DNA of 64,000 nt from DATGMP01 sp035293565 (GCA_035293565.1 DATGMP010000080.1:28288-92287); one strand, 5' to 3'. Shown: positions 17,684-27,036, counted from the stretch's first letter. The notes: generated by a model not told the origin, from the sequence alone. Program-made: numbers and translations.

Positions 17684-19042
17684 ATGCTGACCATCGCCGA
17701 AGCCGGCAAACGGCTCGCCACTGGGGCCGTCACGAGCGTCGCGCTCACCAAGCAGGCGCTGGCACGGGCGCGTGACCCGGATGGGGAAGGTGCGCGCACC
17801 TACACGGTCCTATTTGACGAGGCCGCCCTCGCCGAAGCCGAGGCAAGCGATCGCCTCAGGGCGGTCGGCGTCGTGTCGTCGCCACTCGCTGGCATCCCGA
17901 TCTCGATCAAGGATCTGCTCGATGTCCGCAATCGGGTGACGACCGCCGGCGCGCCCTTCATGTCCGACATGCCGCCCGCGAAGCGAGACGCAGCGATCGT
18001 GTCGCGGCTCCGCGCCGCCGGAGCGGTGATCGTTGGCCGCACCAACATGCCGGAATTCGCATCATCGAGCCTCGGTCTGAACCGGGGCTACGGGACACCG
18101 CGCAATCCTTGGGACCGCAAGACGGGCCGCGTGCCGGGCGGTTCGTCGTCGGGTGCCGGCATCTCGGTTGTCGATGGGATGGCGGTCGCGGCGATTGGGA
18201 GTGATACGGGCGGTTCGATCCGAATCCCGTCCGCGCTGGTCGGGATCGTCGGCTTCAAACCTACCCAGCGGCGCGTGCCGCTCGACGGCTGCTTTCCGCT
18301 ATCGAACAGTCTCGACTCTCTGGGACCCCTCGGTGCTTCGGTCGGGTGTTGTGCTCTCGTTGACGCGATCCTTGCGGGCGAGCCGCCGGAAATTCCGGAT
18401 CCGCTTCCCGTCGAACGGCTGACCTTCGCGATTCCGCGCAAGACTTACCTGTTCGACGAATTGGACGCTGCCGTATCGCAGTCGTTCGAGCGAGCCCTTT
18501 CCGTCCTATCGGCCGCCGGAGCGAGGATCGTCGATGTCGATTTGCCCGGCTTCACGGTCGAGAAGGTCGGTTTCACGCAAAGGCCGAGCTTCGTACCCGC
18601 CGAAGTATTCGCCGTGCATCGCGCGCTATTGGCCGACAGGCGATCGCGCTACGATCCTCGGATCCTGGCTAACATAGCTGCCGGCGCGTCGCTCACCGCC
18701 GCGGATTATCTGGACATGGTGGCGGTGCGACGTGCGGTCATCACGGAGATCGGCAATGCTCTCGAAGGTATTGACGGGATCCTGGCGCCGACGGTGCCGA
18801 CCGTCGCGCCGACGATCGCGTCCGTCGACGGAAACGACGCGTCTTACCACAAGGCCAACGGCTTCCTGGCCCGCAACACGGCGCCTTTCAACATGCTCGA
18901 TGGCTGCGGACTCTCCATTCCGTGCCACGAGCCGGGCGCCGCGCCGGTCGGGCTGATGCTGGCCGGCATGACCGGCTCGGACCACCGGATCCTGGCGGCA
19001 GGCTTGTCCGTCGAAATGGTCTTAGCGCGCGCGCTTCAATAG
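17684..19042 (+). CDS. Amidase (amidase signature family)
   Basis: A 452-residue amidase-signature enzyme with the Ser-cisSer-Lys triad: K76 in ISIKDLLDV, the serines of PGGSSSGAG (154-156) and nucleophile S178 in GSDTGGSIRIPSAL. Such enzymes hydrolyse amides; GatA, indole-acetamide hydrolase and AtzF are relatives. The absence of gatB/gatC beside it, and the length, favour a catabolic amidase over GatA. It starts 28 bases after the methyltransferase, and its last 21 bases overlap the 3' end of metXW on the other strand. Confidence 0.88.
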   Translation: MLTIAEAGKRLATGAVTSVALTKQALARARDPDGEGARTYTVLFDEAALAEAEASDRLRAVGVVSSPLAGIPISIKDLLDVRNRVTTAGAPFMSDMPPAKRDAAIVSRLRAAGAVIVGRTNMPEFASSSLGLNRGYGTPRNPWDRKTGRVPGGSSSGAGISVVDGMAVAAIGSDTGGSIRIPSALVGIVGFKPTQRRVPLDGCFPLSNSLDSLGPLGASVGCCALVDAILAGEPPEIPDPLPVERLTFAIPRKTYLFDELDAAVSQSFERALSVLSAAGARIVDVDLPGFTVEKVGFTQRPSFVPAEVFAVHRALLADRRSRYDPRILANIAAGASLTAADYLDMVAVRRAVITEIGNALEGIDGILAPTVPTVAPTIASVDGNDASYHKANGFLARNTAPFNMLDGCGLSIPCHEPGAAPVGLMLAGMTGSDHRILAAGLSVEMVLARALQ

Positions 19043-20851
19043 GAACACGGCCTGCTCGGAGAGCAGGTTGGCCCGGCGGCGCGGCTGTGGTGCACGGTAG
19101 ACCCGACCAGCGGGCCCCAGCACGACCGATTCCTCGATCTCGATATCGAGGGCGCGGGCGAGGTCCATGAAGTCGGCGATTGTGCACGGATGGATATTGG
19201 GCGATTCCCACCATCGGTAGGGCCGCTCCGGATCGACGGGCGAGCGCCCCTTGAGCGTCAGTGCCAATCGCGTCCGCCAATGGCCGTAATTCTCGAAGGA
19301 TACGATCGCGTGGCGTCCGATCCTGACCAGATGCTCGAGCGTCGCCTTCGGATCGCGCATCGCCTGCAGCGTCTTGGATAAGATCACATAGTCGAACGCG
19401 CTGTCGGCGTAGTTCACGAGGTCCGTGTTGGCATCGCCCTGGATCACCGCCAGCCCATGCGCGAGCGACTGATGAACGCCGTCGGGATCGAGTTCGAGAC
19501 CGCGTCCGTCGACCCCTTTTTCGTGCACGAGATATTCCAGCAGCGTCCCGTCGCCTGAGCCGACATCGAGCGCTCGGCTCTTCGGCTGGATCATGTCGGC
19601 GATCAGCTTGAGGTCCGCCCTGATGCCGCGCCGCGCGCTCTGGGGCCGTTTTTCAGCGGCTGCGGCGGTGGCGCCGCGCGGCGCCAGGCCGCGCTGCTCC
19701 GCGCAGCCGTCGAGAAAGCCGCGCACGATGCGGTAGAGCTCCGGCTCCTCCAAGAGGAAGGCATCATGTCCCTTGTCGGTCTCGATCTCGACGAACGATA
19801 CCGAGGCGGAAGCGGTGCTGAGCGCGCCGACGATCGAGCGCGATTCGGCCGTCGGAAAGAGCCAGTCGCTCGTGAACGACACCACCAGAAAGCGAACGGG
19901 CGAGCCTTGAAAGGCTGCCGCCAGATGTCCGCCATGCTCCGCCGCCAGGTCGAAATAATCCATAGCGCGGGTGATATAGAGGTAGGAGTTCGCGTCGAAT
20001 CGATCGACGAAGGTCGAACCCTGGTGCCGGAGATAGCTCTCGACCTGGAAGTCGGCATCGAAGCCGTAGGTGAAAGCGGCGCGGTCCTGCAGGTTGCGGC
20101 CGAACTTCCGGTGAAGTGCCGCTTCCGATAGGTAGGTGATATGCGCCGCCATCCGCGCCACCGCGAGGCCGCGCGACGGATTGGTGCCGGAGGTCAGATA
20201 GTTTCCGCCCGCCCAATCCGGGTCCGCCATAATCGCCTGACGTCCCACCTCGTGGAAGGCGATGTTCTGTGAGGAATGCCGGGCTGCGGTGGCGATCGGT
20301 ATCGCCGCGAACACCCGCTCGGGATAGGCCGCGGCCCAGGCCAGCGCCTGCATGCCGCCCATCGAGCCGCCGGTGACTGCGAAGAGCTGGTCGATGCCCA
20401 AAGCATCGATCAAGAGCTTCTCGGCCCGGACCATGTCGCCGATCGTGATGATCGGGAAATCTAGCGCCCAGGGCTTGCCGGTCGCGGGATCGACCTCGCG
20501 CGGGCCGGTGCTTCCCATGCAGCCGCCGATAACATTGGGGCAGATGACGAAATACCGGTTCGTGTCGATCGGCCTGCCCGGGCCGACCATAGTGGTCCAC
20601 CAGCCTGGTTTGCCGGTCAGCGGATGGTCGTCGGCCGCGAATTGGTCGCCGGTCAGGGCATGGCAGATCAGGATAGCGTTGGACTTTTCGGCATTCAGCG
20701 TGCCGTAGGTCCGGTAAGCAATGGTGATTGGGCCTAACGATACGCCACTATCGAGCGGCATGGGGCGATCGGACGCGACTACGATACGTTCGCTGGGTAT
20801 AATCGGAAGATCGGCGATCTTGGGCGCCAGCGGAGCCTTGGTGACGCTCAT
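19022..20851 (-). CDS. metX-metW: Fused homoserine O-acyltransferase (MetX) - MetW methyltransferase-like protein
   Basis: One continuous 609-residue frame joins two proteins that are usually separate. Residues about 15-383 are MetX, an alpha/beta hydrolase-fold acyltransferase that activates homoserine for methionine synthesis (YRTYGTLNAEKSNAILICHALTG split motif, nucleophile S163 in GGSMGGMQAL, DSDWLF-like SDWLFPTAESR and GHDAFLLE). An A/R-rich linker of about 23 residues follows. From about 407 it is MetW (ALDVGSGDGTLLEYL, VIQGDANTDL, FDYVILSKTLQAM, ISFENYGHWRTRL). A GTG 20 codons upstream (20911) is possible. Acetyl- versus succinyl-CoA use cannot be told. No SAM-II riboswitch was recognised upstream. 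Confidence 0.9.
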   Translation of the reverse strand: MSVTKAPLAPKIADLPIIPSERIVVASDRPMPLDSGVSLGPITIAYRTYGTLNAEKSNAILICHALTGDQFAADDHPLTGKPGWWTTMVGPGRPIDTNRYFVICPNVIGGCMGSTGPREVDPATGKPWALDFPIITIGDMVRAEKLLIDALGIDQLFAVTGGSMGGMQALAWAAAYPERVFAAIPIATAARHSSQNIAFHEVGRQAIMADPDWAGGNYLTSGTNPSRGLAVARMAAHITYLSEAALHRKFGRNLQDRAAFTYGFDADFQVESYLRHQGSTFVDRFDANSYLYITRAMDYFDLAAEHGGHLAAAFQGSPVRFLVVSFTSDWLFPTAESRSIVGALSTASASVSFVEIETDKGHDAFLLEEPELYRIVRGFLDGCAEQRGLAPRGATAAAAEKRPQSARRGIRADLKLIADMIQPKSRALDVGSGDGTLLEYLVHEKGVDGRGLELDPDGVHQSLAHGLAVIQGDANTDLVNYADSAFDYVILSKTLQAMRDPKATLEHLVRIGRHAIVSFENYGHWRTRLALTLKGRSPVDPERPYRWWESPNIHPCTIADFMDLARALDIEIEESVVLGPAGRVYRAPQPRRRANLLSEQAVFLLKRAR

Positions 20852-20971
20852 CAGCGGATTCCCGAGCCCGGACGATAGTTTCGGGCGCTGTTTTGCCTTT
20901 GCGTCGAGCACGGCCCGCCGCTACACGTAGTTTTTTGTGCGCCCCGAGGCGCCGCAGAACAGATCACCCTG

Positions 20972-21811
20972 ATGCCTTCCTCAACCAATCGACTGGATCT
21001 CCTGCGTCGGGATATCGACGCGATCGATGTCGCCATCCACGATCTTATCGTGAAGCGCGCAACAATCGTCGAGGATATCCGCAAGATCAAGAACCGGGCA
21101 GGTCCGGCCCTCCGTCCCGGGCGTGAGGCCAGTATCGTCCGGGCGCTGGTCGCCCGCCACCGAGGCAAATTTCCCCTCCAGGCGCTCGTTAATCTCTGGC
21201 GCGAGATGATCAGCGGCTTCACCCATATGCAGGAGCCGCTTTCGGCTGCGGTCTATGCGCCGCGAGGCCGGGAGCGGCTCTTTGCTTTGGCCCGCGATCA
21301 TTACGGCAGCTTGACGCCCCTCCAGCCGGTCCCGACGGCCGCCGCCGCGGTTCGGGCGGTTGCCGATCAGACCTCCTATATGGCTGTCCTGCCATTTCCG
21401 GGCGACCAGGACTCGGAGTGCTGGTGGCCGCTGCTGATTGGCAATGACAAGGCGCCAAGGGTCATTTCCCGGCTGCCGTTTGCGTCGGACGGAAAAGGCG
21501 AGCAAGCTCTAGTCTTGGCCACTTGGGCGCGTGATCCCTCAGACGAGGAGGCGACCTTGGTCGTCGTCGAGCTGCCCGAGCGCGCCAGCCGGGGACGAGT
21601 CGTCGAGAGCTTCCAGTCCGCGGGTTTCGCTCAGGTGGCGCTCCATGCTGGGAAGGAGGCCGAACCTGGCCGTTCTTACTATCTTGTGGAAGTGGATGGG
21701 CAGGTGGCGGCCGATGATACGCGCCTGGCGATAGCGGCAGGAGCGCTCGACTCCAGTTTCGCCCAGGTCATTGGCGGTTATGCGCGGCCGCTCACCATTC
21801 CAGCAAGCTAG
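20972..21811 (+). CDS. Chorismate mutase (AroQ class) with C-terminal extension
   Basis: A 279-residue protein. The first 90 residues are an AroQ chorismate mutase helix bundle (LDLLRRDIDAIDVAIHDLIVKRA, IRKIKN, RPGREASIVRALVARH, LVNLWREMISGF), which turns chorismate into prephenate. The remaining 185 residues are of the type found in alphaproteobacterial chorismate mutase proteins and show limited resemblance to prephenate dehydratase, but I see no catalytic TxF-type motif. With hisC and tyrA directly downstream it forms an aromatic amino acid block. No clear ribosome binding site precedes the ATG. Confidence 0.88.
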   Translation: MPSSTNRLDLLRRDIDAIDVAIHDLIVKRATIVEDIRKIKNRAGPALRPGREASIVRALVARHRGKFPLQALVNLWREMISGFTHMQEPLSAAVYAPRGRERLFALARDHYGSLTPLQPVPTAAAAVRAVADQTSYMAVLPFPGDQDSECWWPLLIGNDKAPRVISRLPFASDGKGEQALVLATWARDPSDEEATLVVVELPERASRGRVVESFQSAGFAQVALHAGKEAEPGRSYYLVEVDGQVAADDTRLAIAAGALDSSFAQVIGGYARPLTIPAS

Positions 21812-21843
21812 TTCGGCCCCGCGCTCGTTTGGGATTGGGTAAA

Positions 21844-22944
21844 ATGGACAAATTGGGCCCGGTGCCGCAGCCGGGAATTCTGGAAATCTCTCCGTATGTC
21901 GGCGGCGAGTCGAAGGTGCAGGGAATAGCCCGGCCGGCGCGGCTCGCCTCGAACGAGAACCCGCTCGGCCCGAGCGCAAGCGCGATGAAGGCGTATTCCG
22001 CGGCGGCCGCGGAGCTGCATCGCTATCCCGATGGGAGCGCCACGGCGCTGCGCGAAGCGATCGGCCGGACAAACGGGCTCGATCCGGCGCGAATTGTCTG
22101 CGGTGCCGGCTCGGATGAGCTTTTCGCCCTCCTTGCGACCGCCTATGCCGGTCCGGGAGACGAGGTGCTGCACAGCTGGCACGGCTTTCTGGCCTTCCCT
22201 ATCGTCGCGCGCAGCGTTGGCGCAACGCCGATCCCGATCCCAGAGAGGAACCTGAAGACCGACGTCGAAGCGGTTCTGGCCAAGGTCGGCCCCCGCACGC
22301 GTATGATCTTCCTTGCCAATCCGAACAATCCGACCGGCAGCTATCTCTCGGCCGACGAGATCGAGCAGCTTCTCAATGGCCTTCCACCGCATGTGTTGCT
22401 CGTTCTGGACGCGGCCTATGGCGAGTTCGTGAATCGCAACGACTATTCCGTGGGGCACGAGATGGTCGACCGGTTCCCGAACGCGGTCGTCACCCATACT
22501 TTCTCGAAGATATATGCGCTCGCAGCGGTCCGGCTGGGCTGGGCCTATTGTCCACCGGCCGTCGCAGACGTGCTCAACAGAATTCGCCAGCCGTTCAATG
22601 TCGGTATTCCAGCGATGGTCGCGGGTGTCGCCGCGCTGGAGGACCCGGCCTTCCTAGCCCGCTCTCGAGAGCATAACGAGCGTTGGCGACCCTGGTTGGC
22701 CGAGCAGCTGACCCGGCTGGGCTTTACCGTCTATCCCAGCGTCACCAATTTCCTCCTCGTCTCCTTCAAGCCGCACGATGCCGAGGAAGTCCGGCAGTTC
22801 CTCAAGGGCCGCGGCGTGCTCGTGCGTCAGATGGGCGCTTACGGCTTGCCGGACTGCCTCAGGATCACGATCGGCACCGAAGAGGAGATGCGGGCGTTAA
22901 TCTCCGGCATCGAGGCCTTCCTCAAAGGGGGGAAGAAGGCATGA
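21844..22944 (+). CDS. hisC: Histidinol-phosphate / aromatic aminotransferase
   Basis: A fold-type I PLP aminotransferase of 366 residues. Visible are LASNENPLGPS, the LHRYPDG motif, GAGSDELFALLA, LANPNNPTGSYL, DAAYGEF, and the PLP lysine in HTFSKIYALAAVRLGW. HisC acts in histidine synthesis; located between chorismate mutase and tyrA it may also transaminate aromatic precursors, as known for broad HisC homologues. The ATG at 21844 is preferred to TTG codons just upstream. Its stop overlaps the tyrA ATG. Confidence 0.93.
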   Translation: MDKLGPVPQPGILEISPYVGGESKVQGIARPARLASNENPLGPSASAMKAYSAAAAELHRYPDGSATALREAIGRTNGLDPARIVCGAGSDELFALLATAYAGPGDEVLHSWHGFLAFPIVARSVGATPIPIPERNLKTDVEAVLAKVGPRTRMIFLANPNNPTGSYLSADEIEQLLNGLPPHVLLVLDAAYGEFVNRNDYSVGHEMVDRFPNAVVTHTFSKIYALAAVRLGWAYCPPAVADVLNRIRQPFNVGIPAMVAGVAALEDPAFLARSREHNERWRPWLAEQLTRLGFTVYPSVTNFLLVSFKPHDAEEVRQFLKGRGVLVRQMGAYGLPDCLRITIGTEEEMRALISGIEAFLKGGKKA

Positions 22945-23825
22945 CCAAGCCTCTGTTCGAACGCGTCGCCATCATTGGCTTCGGGTTGATCGGCTCGTCT
23001 CTCGGCCGGGCCATTCGCGCTCATAAGCTCGCGCGGACGCTGGTGGCCTGCGATCGCAGCGATCAGGCGCTGGCGACGATCGCCCGGCTGCGGCTGGCCG
23101 ATGCGGCGACGCCGGTGGCCGCGGACGCGGCGAAGGACGCCGATCTCGTCGTCATCGCAGTGCCGCTCGGCGCCTATGCCGAAGTGGCAAACCAGATCGC
23201 GCCCGTGCTCAAGCCCGGCGCGATCGTCAGCGATGTCGGTTCGGTCAAGGGCACAATTGTCCGCGATCTATCGCCGATCTTGCCGCCCCACATCCATTTG
23301 GTGCCGGGGCATCCGGTCGCCGGCACCGAGAATTCCGGACCGGAATCGGGCTTCGAGACCTTGTTCGAAGGCCGGTGGTGCATCCTGACGCCGCCGCCCG
23401 GGACGGACCCGGCAGCCATTGCCAAGGTCACCGATCTCTGGCTGGCTTGCGGTGCGATGGTCGAAACCATGGATGCGGCCCATCATGACAAGGTGCTGGC
23501 CATCACCTCGCATGTGCCGCACCTCATCGCCTACACGATTGTCGGGACCGCCTCCAATCTCGAGGAAGACGCCAAGTCGGAGGTGATCAAATTCTCGGCC
23601 TCCGGCTTCCGAGACTTCACCCGCATCGCGGCTTCCGATCCCACCATGTGGCGCGACATCTTCCTCAACAACAAGGAGGCTGTGCTGGAGATGCTGCAGC
23701 GCCTCACGGAGGATCTGACGGCGCTCCAGCGCGCCATCCGCCGCGGCGAGGGAGATATGCTGTTCGAACGCTTCACCCGGACACGTGAAATCCGCCGTCG
23801 GATCATCGACGCGCATCAGGCCTGA
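22941..23825 (+). CDS. tyrA: Prephenate/arogenate dehydrogenase
   Basis: A 294-residue TyrA. The N-terminal Rossmann domain shows VAIIGFGLIGSSLGRAIR, the catalytic region includes SVKGTIVRDL and HLVPGHPVAGTENSGPESG, and the helical dimerisation domain has TSHVPHLIAYTIV and ASGFRDFTRIAASDPTMWRDI. It oxidatively decarboxylates prephenate (or arogenate) toward tyrosine. ATGA overlap with hisC shows coupled translation. It converges with the propeller gene ten bases further on. Confidence 0.95.
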   Translation: MTKPLFERVAIIGFGLIGSSLGRAIRAHKLARTLVACDRSDQALATIARLRLADAATPVAADAAKDADLVVIAVPLGAYAEVANQIAPVLKPGAIVSDVGSVKGTIVRDLSPILPPHIHLVPGHPVAGTENSGPESGFETLFEGRWCILTPPPGTDPAAIAKVTDLWLACGAMVETMDAAHHDKVLAITSHVPHLIAYTIVGTASNLEEDAKSEVIKFSASGFRDFTRIAASDPTMWRDIFLNNKEAVLEMLQRLTEDLTALQRAIRRGEGDMLFERFTRTREIRRRIIDAHQA

Positions 23826-23835
23826 GGCCCGCCGA

Positions 23836-24486
23836 TCAGGATTGTTGCGGTGCGCCTCTTCGAGGCCTCCGGACGGCTCTTATTGTTCCGCTTGGTCCGC
23901 CGCCGCAGAAGAACCGGTCGCCGCCATCGGATTCGAGTCCGGAGACTCGAATTCCAGTCGGCATCTCGATTTTCTGCAGGACTTCTCCGGTTTGGGCATC
24001 GATTTGACGCAAATCACTCTCTTCGCCTTCCCACGTGCCGTGCCAGAGCTCTCCGTCGATCCAGGTGACGCCTGTGACGAAGCGGTTGGACTGGATGGTG
24101 CGAAGAATAGCGCCGGTCTCTGGGTCGATTTGATGGATCTTCCGATCTCGATGCTGCCCCACCCAAAGCGTTCCTTCTGCCCAGGCTAGTCCCGAATTGC
24201 TGGTCCCAGGCGCCGGGATCGTGCCGAGCACATGGCCGGTTGTCGGATCGATCTTCTGGATGCGACCTTCGGCGATCTGAAACAAGTGCCGGCCATCAAA
24301 AGCTGTTCCCGCATGTGCCGGGACATCGATGGCGCGTCCGGTCTTGCCACTTGCCGGATCGAGTGCGACCAGCTTGTCGCCCGCGGCAAACCAGACATCG
24401 CGGCCATCGTGCGTCAGCCCATGGACGTGATCGACACCGGAAAATGGGCCGTACTCGCGAATAATTTCGGCTGCTGATCGCTTCAT
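23836..24486 (-). CDS. Vgb/SMP-30-like beta-propeller protein
   Basis: A 216-residue protein with about four propeller blades, each a 45-residue unit of the form (G/A)-x-(T/A)-x-(D/E)G-x-L/V-W followed by L/I-x-x-IDPxTG: DGRDVWFAAGDKLVALDPAS, GRHLFQIAEGRIQKIDPTTG, EGTLWVGQHRDRKIHQIDPE, DGELWHGTWEGEESDLRQID. There is no signal peptide. Similar short propellers are named after virginiamycin lyase or glutaminyl cyclase, but the catalytic residues of those are not recognisable and I assign no activity. It is ten bases downstream of the winged-helix regulator on the same strand, so probably co-transcribed. Confidence 0.78.
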   Translation of the reverse strand: MKRSAAEIIREYGPFSGVDHVHGLTHDGRDVWFAAGDKLVALDPASGKTGRAIDVPAHAGTAFDGRHLFQIAEGRIQKIDPTTGHVLGTIPAPGTSNSGLAWAEGTLWVGQHRDRKIHQIDPETGAILRTIQSNRFVTGVTWIDGELWHGTWEGEESDLRQIDAQTGEVLQKIEMPTGIRVSGLESDGGDRFFCGGGPSGTIRAVRRPRRGAPQQS

Positions 24487-24496
24487 GGTTTCCACC

Positions 24497-25717
24497 CTAG
24501 TCGCTTGGCAGTGGAGCAAGGAGTAACAAGTTCGTCGCGAATCCCGGCAGGGGTGGTGCCATCCAACGGCGCGCCCGCCCGCGACCGACAGACTGCACCT
24601 TGCCTGCCGCGGCCAGCGAATCCAGCGCCCGCTGTACCGTTCGCTGGCTGGCCCCGAGCGCAAGCGCGAGCGCCGAGCTCGACCATGACTCGCCATCGGC
24701 AAGAAAGGCGAGCACGGCTGCATGCTGCTCCTCGACGGGCCGCGCGAGCACGACGATTTCGTCACCAGGCCGCGGAGTCAGCGCGAAGCCCCGCTCGGTC
24801 GCGCTCACATCGGCGATCGATCGCAGCTCGGCGCGAAGCCGGCCGATCTCCACTCGTAGCCGCGCGCGATGGGATTCATCGGCGACTCTCGCATGGAACG
24901 CCTGTGCGAGGAGCGTGCTCCGCGGCACGTCTGCGGGCCAGGCCTCACCCAGTGCGCGGGCAAGCGCGAACAGGATCGGGCGGGTTGCAAGGGAAACGAT
25001 CGTGCTTGCCTTACGCACGACGTAGCGGTTGGCGTCGACGATGATCATGCCCGATGACAACAGTGTTTCGACCTCTTCGAGCAGGAGCGGGCGTTCCACG
25101 CCACGCGCGATCAAGCGTGCCGCGGGCGTGCTCAAGAGACGAGACGCGCTTTCGACCTCGGCAGCCAAAGCGGGAATTGCGGCAGCGCGCGCTGCCTCCT
25201 CGGCGCGTGCGAGCGCTGCCCGGGCCGCCTTTGTCCGGATGCGCCGCATGGCAATTCCCGCAACCATCAGCTCATGCGACGCCCGCAAGGCCGCGGGGAA
25301 AGGCGAGGGGTCGAGCGCGGCAAGGTTCTGCTCGGCGCGTTCGAGGCGTCCGATCAAGAGAAGGCGCCGAATCTCCAGATATCGCGCATGGGCGGCGTTC
25401 GCCCGGTCGCCATGCTTTTCGAGCGTCGCCCGCGCCGCGCCGAGCGCTTTCGCCGGCCAGCCGAGGTCGCGGGATGCGAGAGCGACCTCCGCCTCGGCGA
25501 CGACGCATCGCGCACGGGCCAAGGCCTCTTTCGGACCGAAGGCGCGAGCCGCGCTTCGCAAGAGAACCTTTGCACGGGCGAGGTCGCCCAGCTGCGCCAT
25601 GGCTATGCCGCGAAGTGCGAGCGCCGGCGCGTCGTCGCGGAGCGCCACCCGGTTCAACGCGCCCAGGGGATCGCCGGCGGCCAACGCCCGGGCCGCGGCT
25701 GTGATCAGCGAGTCCAT
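24497..25717 (-). CDS. TPR-like protein with C-terminal winged-helix DNA-binding domain
   Basis: A 406-residue protein, very rich in Ala and Arg. Residues 1-200 look like stacked helical TPR-type repeats (ALALRGIAMAQLGDLARAKV, AALARAEEAARAAAIPALA). Near the C-terminus a helix-turn-helix is clear (SSSALALALGASQRTVQRAL) with a wing (VQSVGRGRARRW). The layout, effector/TPR first and winged helix last, is that of uncharacterised HTH regulators. It is divergent from the small membrane protein and DUF899 genes and upstream of the propeller gene, so it likely controls one or both. Confidence 0.75.
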   Translation of the reverse strand: MDSLITAAARALAAGDPLGALNRVALRDDAPALALRGIAMAQLGDLARAKVLLRSAARAFGPKEALARARCVVAEAEVALASRDLGWPAKALGAARATLEKHGDRANAAHARYLEIRRLLLIGRLERAEQNLAALDPSPFPAALRASHELMVAGIAMRRIRTKAARAALARAEEAARAAAIPALAAEVESASRLLSTPAARLIARGVERPLLLEEVETLLSSGMIIVDANRYVVRKASTIVSLATRPILFALARALGEAWPADVPRSTLLAQAFHARVADESHRARLRVEIGRLRAELRSIADVSATERGFALTPRPGDEIVVLARPVEEQHAAVLAFLADGESWSSSALALALGASQRTVQRALDSLAAAGKVQSVGRGRARRWMAPPLPGFATNLLLLAPLPSD

Positions 25718-25808
25718 CCGAATCCCGCCACACTTGTCACTCCCCGCCTTCGATACCCCGGCACTATCTCCGTGTCACGACCAACACCCGCGAAGGGAGT
25801 GAGAGGCC

Positions 25809-26084
25809 ATGACAACACACACGATCGTGACGGGTAACGAGAAATTGGACGATGTCACCGTCGGCGCAATCGATTGGTTGTGCCTTGCGGCTGCACCGAC
25901 CTTCGCGATCATGGCTCTGGTAACCGCCGTTCTGAGCGGCGGTCCGCCGCCGATGCTCTGCTCGGCTCACGGTTCCTCGCCGCTTTGCGGCATGGCCTGG
26001 ATGTACCTGCTGATGAGCGCTTTCCATTCGGCGCCCTGGCTTAGGCGGATTGCTGGCCTGCGGAATGGCGCTCGCTGTGCCTGA
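25809..26084 (+). CDS. Small membrane protein, unknown function
   Basis: A 91-residue protein with two hydrophobic segments, about residues 20-45 (DWLCLAAAPTFAIMALVTAV) and 58-75 (PLCGMAWMYLLMSAFHS), and Cys-containing loops (MLCSAHGSSPLCGM). I do not recognise a family. A GAGAGG site just ahead of the ATG supports the start. It lies 49 bases upstream of the DUF899 gene and is divergent from the winged-helix regulator. Confidence 0.65.
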   Translation: MTTHTIVTGNEKLDDVTVGAIDWLCLAAAPTFAIMALVTAVLSGGPPPMLCSAHGSSPLCGMAWMYLLMSAFHSAPWLRRIAGLRNGARCA

Positions 26085-26133
26085 CCAAGTGTTGACCTGA
26101 TCAAATCCAACCACAATCACACCACGGAGGACG

Positions 26134-26895
26134 ATGATGACGACGCACAAGACTGGAACGCGCGAAGAATGGCTAACGGCGCGGCTGGCATTGCTCGAGG
26201 CCGAAAAGGTGCATACACGGCAGAGCGATGCGCTGGCGCGGCGGCGGCAGGAGCTGCCCTGGGTTAAGATCGACAAGAATTATCGGTTTGAAACGGACCA
26301 GGGGGACGCATCGCTGGCCGACCTCTTCGGCGGGCGCTCGCAGCTTGTCGTCTACCACCTGATGTTCGGCCCCGAATACAAGGCGGCCTGTCCCAGCTGC
26401 TCGGCGATTGCCGACGGGTTCAATGGGACCATCGTCCATCTCCAGCATCACGATGTGGCGTTCTTCGCGATCTCGCGGGCGCCGCTGGAGAAGATCCGAG
26501 CGTTTAAACAGCGGATGGGCTGGACCTTTCCCTGGGCATCGTCGCAGGACACCGACTTCAATTTCGACTTCGAGGTCTCGGTGACCGAGGACCAGCTGCG
26601 CACCGGGCATTTCGAATACAACTACCGTCCGGGCACCGCATTGCAGCCGGCCGACGCCGGGAAGCCGAACCAGTTCGCGGCGATGGCCGGAACCGACACT
26701 GCCGCGTTCATGCGTCAGAGGCCCGGCATGAGCGCGTTCGCGCGCGAGGACGGGGTCGTCTACCATACCTATTCGACCTACGCCCGTGGGCTGGACGGCC
26801 TGTGGGGCATGTATCAGTGGCTCGACCGCGCGCCCAAGGGACGAAACGAGACCGGCCCTTGGTGGCGCCACCACGACATGTACGGTAAGGCTTAA
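26134..26895 (+). CDS. DUF899 family thioredoxin-like protein
   Basis: A 253-residue DUF899 protein: EEWLTARLALLEAEKVHTR, ELPWVKIDKNYRFET, LVVYHLMFGPEY followed by CPSC (a thioredoxin-type CxxC), HLQHHDVAFFAISRAPLEKI, GWTFPWASS and the C-terminal WLDRAPKGRNETGPWWRHHD. The fold is thioredoxin-like and a redox role is suspected, but no substrate is known for the family. GGAGG lies four bases ahead of the ATG. It is preceded by the small membrane protein. Confidence 0.88.
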   Translation: MMTTHKTGTREEWLTARLALLEAEKVHTRQSDALARRRQELPWVKIDKNYRFETDQGDASLADLFGGRSQLVVYHLMFGPEYKAACPSCSAIADGFNGTIVHLQHHDVAFFAISRAPLEKIRAFKQRMGWTFPWASSQDTDFNFDFEVSVTEDQLRTGHFEYNYRPGTALQPADAGKPNQFAAMAGTDTAAFMRQRPGMSAFAREDGVVYHTYSTYARGLDGLWGMYQWLDRAPKGRNETGPWWRHHDMYGKA

Positions 26896-27036
26896 ACGAA
26901 GCCGTGGCGTGCGACGGTTGCCATCACGGCAGCCGTCACCGCCGAACGTCGCACATCGGGCGTGCCGCGCAGTTGCGCGCCGGATGCCATCCGCGTAGAG
27001 GTGCAAGGCAAATACTTACGCGGCAAAGAGGTCTGG

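Noticed and set aside
17684..19042. GatA subunit of the tRNA amidotransferase
   Set aside because: No gatB or gatC is adjacent, and length and flanking sequence look like a catabolic amidase.
20852..20971. Possible SAM-II riboswitch upstream of metXW
   Set aside because: Only a short GCGCC/GGCGC stem with an A-run is seen; the SAM-II pseudoknot and its conserved core are not recognisable.
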